6,041 bases of DNA, taken from NCBI GenBank assembly GCA_005884255.1, contig VBDL01000085.1, positions 1-6,041 on the forward strand, given 5' to 3'. Positions 1 through 6,041 of this stretch are shown here, piece after piece. Source of the stretch: Betaproteobacteria bacterium (GTDB lineage Bacteria > Pseudomonadota > Gammaproteobacteria > Burkholderiales > Burkholderiaceae_C). The position numbers were made by a program, and so were the translations under genes. Every line of letters begins with the position of its first letter. The stretch's first letter is position 1. Under the pieces are notes generated by a model. The model searched no databases and was not told the DNA's origin. It was given only the letters and a program-made list of their open reading frames with translations.

Positions 1-641
1 CAGCCCAGCGGCACGATGGCCAGCGACAGCAGCGCGGCGATGCCGAACCAGGCCACCCACGCGGCGGACGGCTGGATGCGCTGATCCTGCGGCGCCAGCG
101 CACCGAGGATGGCGAACGGCACGGCCGCGAGGAACAGCGGCGCCATCGCGCGGTAGGCATCGGTGGTGCTGCCGGTGAAGCGAAAGCGCAGCCCGCGCCA
201 GCTGGTGTTGGCGAGGCGGAACTGCTGCGACGCGCGGAGCAGCGCCGGCCACACCGCGGCGACGATCAGCAGCGCGATCACGCCAGCCGCAGGGGAGATG
301 CGGCCGGCCAGCGAGTACATCACCAGCAGCGCACCCACGAGCAGGTAGCCGCGCAGCATGCGCCACGGGTTGCCGTGGAAGTCGAAGGCGTGGCCGGCGA
401 CGCGCGTGTTGCCGTAGAAGTAGCGCAGCTTGCGCACCCGCGCCCACGGGTAGTACAGGCCCACGGTCACCAGCGTGAGCAGCAGGTTGACGATCCAGAT
501 GCGGAAGTACTCGCTGCCGGACGCGCCGAACTCGATGGGCAGCACGCTGGGCCCTTCGTCGCCGTGGCGCGACGGGCGCGTCCAGTGCTGGCCGATGATC
601 GGTGCCGATGCGTCGGGCCATGCCGACGGAACGCTGCTCAT
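1..641 (-). CDS. DUF898 / YjgN-family inner membrane protein (partial, C-terminus beyond left edge)
   Basis: I read this from the reverse complement: 213 codons are open from the ATG at 641 to the left edge, with no stop. The family (DUF898, E. coli YjgN) consists of polytopic inner-membrane proteins of unknown function. After a soluble N-terminus of about 45 residues comes the family hallmark: an FGASGSEYFRIW stretch (about 38-49), a first membrane helix (about 48-65), then YPWARVRKLRYFYGNT (about 64-79) and a FDFHGNPW motif (86-93). Further hydrophobic segments follow at about 98-112, 119-135, 166-182 and 193-213. A strong AGGAGG lies 5 bases upstream of the ATG and fixes the start. It is divergent from the uracil-catabolism operon and need not be functionally linked to it. 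Family call is from recognised motifs; function is unknown. Confidence 0.88.
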   Translation of the reverse strand, partial: MSSVPSAWPDASAPIIGQHWTRPSRHGDEGPSVLPIEFGASGSEYFRIWIVNLLLTLVTVGLYYPWARVRKLRYFYGNTRVAGHAFDFHGNPWRMLRGYLLVGALLVMYSLAGRISPAAGVIALLIVAAVWPALLRASQQFRLANTSWRGLRFRFTGSTTDAYRAMAPLFLAAVPFAILGALAPQDQRIQPSAAWVAWFGIAALLSLAIVPLG

Positions 642-646
642 GGATT

Positions 647-652
647 CCTCCT
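647..652 (-). promoter_or_regulatory. Ribosome binding site of the DUF898 gene
   Basis: AGGAGG on the minus strand, 5 bases before the ATG at 641. It decides the start of a gene that is cut by the window edge. Confidence 0.8.
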
Positions 653-678
653 CGATTTGCACGCCCTCGTGGCCGGGC

Positions 679-707
679 AATGTAGCAGCCGGGCCGCCGG
701 TTCCAAA
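679..707 (-). promoter_or_regulatory. Possible sigma-70 promoter for the DUF898 gene
   Basis: On the minus strand TTTGGA (702-707) and TACATT (679-684) are separated by 17 bases, about 38 bases upstream of the ATG at 641. The -35 box matches the consensus at only three of six positions, so this is a weak candidate. Confidence 0.25.
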
Positions 708-762
708 CTCCCCCGAGTAGGGCCCCCAGGAAACGGCTACGCCGCTTCTGCTCCCCGGGGGG

Positions 763-799
763 GTCAAGGAAACTTGGGGCGGCCCGGCGTTTCCTTGAC
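763..799. promoter_or_regulatory. Perfect 11-bp inverted repeat, candidate operator of the uracil-catabolism operon
   Basis: GTCAAGGAAAC (763-773) and its exact reverse complement GTTTCCTTGAC (789-799) are separated by 15 GC-rich bases. The right arm ends 44 bases before the urc1 ATG, and the pair lies in the 202-bp region between two divergent genes. The centres of the arms are 26 bp apart, about two and a half helical turns. A partial third copy, AGGAAAC, lies at 728-734. The right arm contains TTGAC, which could also be part of a -35 box, although no well-spaced -10 follows it. The repeat is a direct observation; operator function is inferred. It could instead form an RNA stem if transcription starts upstream of it. 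Confidence 0.5.
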
Positions 800-832
800 G
801 GTGGTTGCGAGCTATGCTGCTTGCGACGCACC

Positions 833-837
833 AGGAG
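833..837 (+). promoter_or_regulatory. Ribosome binding site that sets the urc1 start
   Basis: AGGAG, 6 bases before the ATG at 844. The reading frame is open further upstream (TTG at 805, ATG at 814), but those starts have no comparable site and the extra residues do not look like protein family sequence. The 844 start is therefore preferred. Confidence 0.75.
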
Positions 838-843
838 CCATCC

Positions 844-2098
<1,255 letters not shown>

Positions 2099-2106
<8 letters not shown>

Positions 2107-3340
2107 GTCGGTGGTGTTGCTGCGTTCGCCCGCGACCATTCGCGAGCGCTGTGCGCGCATCACGGCGTGGGTGGGCGACGGCAACTCGCGACACTTCACG
2201 CTCGATCGCAGCCAGCTTCCCGGTGTCGCGCAACGCGTCGCACGGCTCACGCACGAGCGCTTCCCCGACCTGCACATTCCTTATCACAGCCGTTGGCGCC
2301 ACTTCGAGGCCGGCGGCGTCGAGCGCAAGCGCGAGCTCGACGCGCGCCTGGCCGGGCGCAGCGCGGTCGCGATGGCGCGCGCGCGCATCGAGCTGGCGCT
2401 CGTCAGCGTGCTGCTCGATGCCGGCGCCGGGCCCGAGTGGCGCTATGCCGAGCGCGGCAGCGAACGCGAATTCACGCGCTCCGAGGGCCTCGCGGTGGCG
2501 AGCTTCCACGCCTTCATGGACGGCCGCTTCTCGTCCGACCCCGGCGACCCGGTGCGCGTCGATGCGCGCGCCTTGCTCAAGCTCGACGCACGCGCGCTGG
2601 CCGAGATCTTCCAGGTCAGCGAGCGCAATCCGTTGGTCGGCTTGGAGGGGCGCACCAGCCTCCTGCATCGGCTCGGCGAGGCCTTGCGGGACCAGCCGCA
2701 GACCTTCACCGCCGAGGGCCGCCCCGGGCACCTGTTCGATGCGTTGACGCACCACCGCCACGCGCCGCAGATGCACCACCATCATCCGGCGCCGGCGAGC
2801 TTCCACCACCAGGTGAGCGCGGCGCGCATCCTCGGCGCGCTGCTCGAGGCCTTCAGCGCGATCTGGCCGAGCGGGCAGTGGATCGACGGTGTGCCAGCTG
2901 GCGACGCGTGGCCGCACGAGGTGGTGGGCTGGGTGCCGTTCCACAAGCTCAGCCAATGGCTCAGCTATTCGCTGCTCGAGCCCTTCGAGTGGGCTGGCGT
3001 GCAGGTGCACGGGCTGGACGAGCTGACCGGCCTGCCCGAATACCGCAACGGCGGGCTGCTGCTCGACGGCGGCGTCATCGTGCCGCGCGATCCGGAATAC
3101 GTGACGCGCAGCTACACGCCGGGCGAAGAGTGGGTCGTCGAATGGCGCGCACTGACCGTCGCGCTGCTCGACGAGCTGGCGCCGCTGGTGCGCGATGAGC
3201 TCGGCGCCACGCCCGAGGCGTTGCCGCTGGCGCGCATCCTCGAAGGCGGCACCTGGGCCGCGGGCCGGCAGATTGCCGCGGAGAAGCGCCCGAGCGGTGC
3301 GCCGCCGGTGCACATCGTCAGCGACGGCACGGTGTTCTGA
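2099..3340 (+). CDS. urc4: Urc4/urg3-family DUF1688 protein (uracil catabolism)
   Basis: A DUF1688 protein of about 413 residues, the Urc4 (L. kluyveri) / urg3 (S. pombe) family that is required for uracil use by the URC pathway; its exact reaction is not established. Family features in order are LRSPATIRER near the start, the HSRWRHFEAGG block (about 62-72), LLDAGAGPEWRY, SEGLAVASF, NPLVGLEGR, VPFHKLSQWLSYSLLEP, GLTGLPEYRNGGLLLD, VEWRALTVALLD and the terminal EGGTWAAGRQIAAEKRP...IVSDGTVF. No obvious signal peptide or membrane helix is seen. I chose the TTG at 2099, which follows AAGGGG (2086-2091) by 7 bases and overlaps the urc1 stop by 8 bp, implying translational coupling; a GTG at 2111 is the alternative. 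An unusual histidine cluster lies at residues 218-237. The family call is secure, the start less so. Confidence 0.93.
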
Positions 3341-3353
3341 AGGGAGAGTCCGA

Positions 3354-4064
3354 ATGGCGAAGAGCACGCTGTGGGCTGGCGCGAGCGGCTATGCCTACAA
3401 GGAGTGGCAGGGCAGCTTCTACCCGGAGAAGATCAAGGCCGAGGCGATGCTCGCGTGGTACGCCGAGCGCCTGCCGACGGTGGAAATCAACAACACCTTC
3501 TATCAGATGCCGAAGGCCACCGTGCTCGAGCACTGGGCCGAGGTGACGCCGGAGAGCTTCCGCTTCTCGATCAAATCGCCGCGGCGCATCACGCACGATG
3601 CGCGGCTGAAGGCCGATGCGGCCGCCGATTCGGTGGCCTATCTCTATCGCACCCTCGAATCGCTCGGACCCAAGCGCGGGCCGGTGCTGTTCCAGCTGCC
3701 GCCCTTCATGAAGAAGGACCTGCCGCGCCTGAACGAATTCCTGCAGCTGCTGCCCGCGGGCCACCGCGCGGCCTTCGAGTTCCGCAACGACAGCTGGTTC
3801 GACGACGAGGTCTATGCGGCGCTGAAGGAAGCGGGCGCGGCCTTGTGCCTGTCGGAGCGCGAAGACAGCACGCCGCCGCCGCTGGTGCAGACCGCGCCGT
3901 GGGGCTATGTGCGGCTGCGGCTGGAGCACTACAGCGAGGCCGAGCTGCAGCAGTGGGCCGCACGCATTGCGGACACCGGCTGGCAGGAGACCTACGTCTA
4001 CTTCATGCACGAGCCGACGGCGCCGGGCTATGCGCAGACGCTGATGCGCCTGGCCGCCGCCTGA
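3354..4064 (+). CDS. DUF72 (YecE-family) protein
   Basis: A complete 236-residue protein of the DUF72/YecE family, which adopts a TIM-barrel-like fold and has no firmly assigned biochemical role. Recognisable family blocks are WAGASGYAYKEW (about 7-18), FYPEK (22-26), the VEINNTFYQMP strand (43-53), FSIKSPRRITHD, GPVLFQLPPFMKKD, AFEFRNDSWF and, near the end, YVRLR and YVYFMHEPTAPGYA. The reading frame is open upstream as far as 3195, but the ATG at 3354 follows an AGGGAGAG site (3341-3348) and sits 13 bases after the urc4 stop, matching the family's usual N-terminus. It lies inside the operon between urc4 and cynS, so it is probably co-transcribed. A role in uracil use is suggested only by position. 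Confidence 0.93.
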   Translation: MAKSTLWAGASGYAYKEWQGSFYPEKIKAEAMLAWYAERLPTVEINNTFYQMPKATVLEHWAEVTPESFRFSIKSPRRITHDARLKADAAADSVAYLYRTLESLGPKRGPVLFQLPPFMKKDLPRLNEFLQLLPAGHRAAFEFRNDSWFDDEVYAALKEAGAALCLSEREDSTPPPLVQTAPWGYVRLRLEHYSEAELQQWAARIADTGWQETYVYFMHEPTAPGYAQTLMRLAAA

Positions 4065-4088
4065 GCACACGCGGCGCGGAACTTGCTC

Positions 4089-4100
4089 GATGGGCCCATC
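4089..4100. repeat. 12-bp perfect palindrome upstream of cynS
   Basis: GATGGGCCCATC reads the same on both strands. It lies in the 55-bp gap between the DUF72 gene and cynS, 6 bases before the cynS ribosome binding site. It has no loop, so it is poorly suited to a terminator; it could be a protein-binding site or chance. Confidence 0.4.
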
Positions 4101-4119
4101 CCCTCGAAGGAGCCCGCGC

Positions 4120-4563
4120 ATGAGCCGTCTCGCCGTCACCGAAAAAATCATCGCCACCAAGGTGGTGCGAGGCCTGAAATGGGCCGACGTGGCCGAGCGC
4201 GTCGGCCAGAGCAAGGAGTGGGTCACCGCCGCCTGCCTCGGCCAGATGACGCTCAATGCCGAGCAGGCCGACGTGCTGGCCGAGATCTTCGGTCTGAGCA
4301 GCGAAGAGAAGCGGTGGCTGATGGTCGTGCCCTACAAGGGCTCGCTGCCCACCGCGGTGCCGACCGATCCGCTGATCTACCGCTTCTACGAGCTGGTGAG
4401 CGTCTACGGCAGCACCTTCAAGGAGCTGATCCACGAGGAATTCGGCGACGGGATCATGAGCGCCATCGACTTCAGGATGAACCTGACGCGCGAGGCCGAT
4501 CCGAAGGGCGACCGCGTCAGCATCGTGATGTCCGGGAAGTTCCTGCCCTACAAGACCTACTGA
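4120..4563 (+). CDS. cynS: Cyanase (cyanate hydratase)
   Basis: The enzyme converts cyanate plus bicarbonate to carbamate and CO2; the carbamate breaks down to ammonia and CO2. At 147 residues it is slightly shorter than E. coli CynS (156), the difference lying at the N-terminus. The N-terminal half (about 5-70) is the helical helix-turn-helix-like domain with WADVAERVGQSKEWVTAACLG. The C-terminal dimerisation and catalytic domain has PTDPLIYRFYELVSVYG and HEEFGDGIMSAIDF. The catalytic triad known from E. coli (R96, E99, S122) corresponds to R88, E91 and S114, all present. The ATG at 4120 follows AAGGAG (4107-4112) by 7 bases; an in-frame ATG at 4090 lacks such a site. Fourth gene of the operon, between DUF72 and upp. 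It has no cynT, cynR or cyanate transporter beside it, unlike classical cyn operons. Confidence 0.96.
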   Translation: MSRLAVTEKIIATKVVRGLKWADVAERVGQSKEWVTAACLGQMTLNAEQADVLAEIFGLSSEEKRWLMVVPYKGSLPTAVPTDPLIYRFYELVSVYGSTFKELIHEEFGDGIMSAIDFRMNLTREADPKGDRVSIVMSGKFLPYKTY

Positions 4564-4597
4564 GCGCGCTTATGCTCAGCGCAACCAGGAGGCTGCG

Positions 4598-5230
<633 letters not shown>

Positions 5231-5236
5231 ACAGCG

Positions 5237-5476
5237 CTATTTGAACGGATTAGCCGTCGCGAACCACAGCCCGATACCCGTGGCGATGATGAACGCGCCA
5301 TCGAGCACGCCCACCAGCAGGAAGACCTTGGTCTGCAGCGGATCCATCAGCTCGGGCTGGCGGGCGGCGGCTTCCAGGTACTTGCTGCCCATGATGCCGA
5401 TGCCGATGCACGAGCCGATCGCGCCGAGGCCGATCATGTGGCCGACGGCCAGCGGGAGGAGGTTGATGCCTTCCAT
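5237..5476 (-). CDS. atpE: F0F1 ATP synthase subunit c, solitary copy
   Basis: A 79-residue proteolipid of two transmembrane helices. Helix 1 (about 6-30) carries the glycine-rich packing motif GLGAIGSCIGIGIMG. The polar loop has ARQPE (38-42), containing the Arg-Gln-Pro that contacts the rotor stalk. Helix 2 (about 48-74) carries the ion-binding carboxylate D59 in the VLDGAF context. The spacing GIGIMGSKYLEAAARQPELM resembles betaproteobacterial c subunits, and nothing is missing for proton translocation. The start follows AAGGAAAA on the minus strand. The gene is 24 bp downstream of the SnoaL-like gene and probably co-transcribed with it; no atpB, atpF or other ATP synthase gene is adjacent. 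It may therefore be a second, stand-alone paralogue. H13 in helix 1 and G60 beside the carboxylate look divergent to me. Family certain; physiological role unknown. Confidence 0.95.
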   Translation of the reverse strand: MEGINLLPLAVGHMIGLGAIGSCIGIGIMGSKYLEAAARQPELMDPLQTKVFLLVGVLDGAFIIATGIGLWFATANPFK

Positions 5477-5500
5477 GAGTTTTCCTTGTTGTTCAGGGAT

Positions 5501-5866
5501 TCACGAGCCCGGGGCCTGGTCGATGAAACCGATCACCGACTGCAGGCGGCCGTCGTCGGAGAGCGTCGCGACATCGGTGCCGCGCGCGAGCGCAACGCCT
5601 CGTGCATCGGCCAGCGCCCACGAGAAGCGCAGGTACGGGCCGTGCGAGTCGACGCTGCCGTGAGGCATGAAGCGGTACCCGGGGAATTTCTGCTGCACGG
5701 CGGCGATCATCCCATCGATGGCGCCGACGCCGCTGGCGCTCATCATCGGGTCGGCATAGCGGCCGTCGTCGATCCACAGCTGCGCAAGCAGGCGGCGGCG
5801 CTCGGTGGCGTCGGCGGCGTTCCAGCTGTCGAGGTAGCGGCGGGCGGTTTCGGTGGCGTGGTTCAT
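5501..5866 (-). CDS. NTF2/SnoaL-like small protein
   Basis: A 121-residue protein with the outline of the SnoaL-like branch of the NTF2 fold, a cone-shaped alpha+beta barrel used by some isomerases, hydrolases and binding proteins. Visible elements are an N-terminal helix with RRYLDSWNA (about 9-17), a WIDDGRYADPM segment (31-41) typical of the family, GAIDGMIAAVQQKFPGYRF (about 48-66), the strand LRFSWALADARG, and the C-terminal GRLQSVIGFIDQ. No signal peptide is seen. The start follows AAGGAG (5873-5878 on the minus strand) by 6 bases. It is divergent from the amidohydrolase gene and leads the two-gene unit ending in atpE. The fold assignment is by pattern; substrate and function cannot be deduced. 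Confidence 0.85.
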   Translation of the reverse strand: MNHATETARRYLDSWNAADATERRRLLAQLWIDDGRYADPMMSASGVGAIDGMIAAVQQKFPGYRFMPHGSVDSHGPYLRFSWALADARGVALARGTDVATLSDDGRLQSVIGFIDQAPGS

Positions 5867-5939
5867 GCTGGGCTCCTTGTGGCTGCGACCCGGTGGGATC
5901 GCATGGCCTCATGGTGCGGGCCGCGCTGCACGACGTCGA

Positions 5940-5954
5940 TGACCTCTGAGGTCA
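5940..5954. promoter_or_regulatory. Perfect 15-bp palindrome between divergent genes, candidate operator
   Basis: TGACCTC-T-GAGGTCA: two 7-base arms around a single base, ending 2 bases before the amidohydrolase ribosome binding site (5957-5962) and within the 101-bp divergent intergenic region 5867-5967. An 8-bp palindrome CGACGTCG lies just upstream at 5931-5938. The symmetry is directly visible; binding by a dimeric regulator of one or both genes is inferred. Confidence 0.45.
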
Positions 5955-5967
5955 AGAAGGAGCGCAC

Positions 5968-6041
5968 ATGCTGATTCGCAACGCCACCTTGCCCGATGGC
6001 CGCCGCGGCCAGGACGTGCTTGTCGAAGGCGGCCGCATCGC
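5968..6041 (+). CDS. Amidohydrolase-family enzyme, N-terminus only (possibly cytosine deaminase type)
   Basis: Only 24 codons are visible before the right edge. They read MLIRNATLPDGR... then DVLVEGGRIA, the small N-terminal beta-sandwich strand pattern (x-I-R-N-A-x-x-x-D-G ... V-x-x-G-R-I-A) shared by metal-dependent amidohydrolases such as cytosine deaminase, dihydroorotase and dihydropyrimidinase. The metal-binding histidines lie beyond the window. AAGGAG (5957-5962) sits 5 bases before the ATG. Given the neighbouring uracil operon, a cytosine-deaminase-type enzyme that would supply uracil is attractive, but that subfamily call is inference. Confidence 0.65.
   Translation, partial: MLIRNATLPDGRRGQDVLVEGGRI

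Noticed and set aside
795..808. TTGACGGTGGTTGC as a sigma-54 promoter
   Set aside because: The -24 GG is absent at the required distance from the -12 GC.
795..818. TTGACG ... TATGCT as a sigma-70 promoter for urc1
   Set aside because: The boxes are only 12 bases apart, too short for a normal promoter; no well-spaced alternative pair was convincing.

Overview
The window is a compact, very GC-rich bacterial region. Shine-Dalgarno sites sit in front of nearly every gene, and the ATP synthase c subunit has a betaproteobacterial look. I infer a Burkholderiales-like betaproteobacterium; this rests on GC content and protein style only.

Layout. Positions 1-641 (minus) hold the N-terminal part of a DUF898/YjgN-type inner-membrane protein, running off the left edge. 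Positions 642-843 are a divergent control region with a perfect 11-bp inverted repeat (763-773 / 789-799). From 844 to 5230 five plus-strand genes form an apparent operon: a Urc1/urg1-type GTP cyclohydrolase II homologue (844-2106), a Urc4/urg3-type DUF1688 protein (2099-3340, overlapping the first gene), a DUF72/YecE-family protein (3354-4064), cyanase cynS (4120-4563) and uracil phosphoribosyltransferase upp (4598-5230). Only 6 bp later, and convergent to it, lies a minus-strand pair: an NTF2/SnoaL-like small protein (5501-5866) followed by a solitary F0 c-subunit gene atpE (5237-5476). From 5968 to the right edge the first 24 codons of an amidohydrolase-family enzyme begin on the plus strand. 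The 101 bp between it and the SnoaL-like gene contain a perfect 15-bp palindrome.

How the genes work together. Urc1 + Urc4 + UPRT is the core of the URC uracil-catabolic pathway, described in the yeast Lachancea kluyveri, where uracil carbon goes to 3-hydroxypropionate and nitrogen is released by way of urea. The first and last genes of this operon are therefore not riboflavin synthesis or simple salvage genes. Together they point to uracil used as a nitrogen source, with UPRT making UMP for ring opening. Cyanase (cyanate + bicarbonate to ammonia + CO2) and the uncharacterised DUF72 protein sit inside the operon. That suggests a bacterial variant in which cyanate is formed or must be cleared. 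The amidohydrolase at the right edge could be a cytosine-deaminase-type enzyme feeding uracil in, but too little of it is visible to be sure. The lone atpE is odd: no other ATP synthase gene lies beside it.

No tRNA, rRNA, CRISPR array, insertion sequence or attachment site was recognised. No convincing rho-independent terminator was found.
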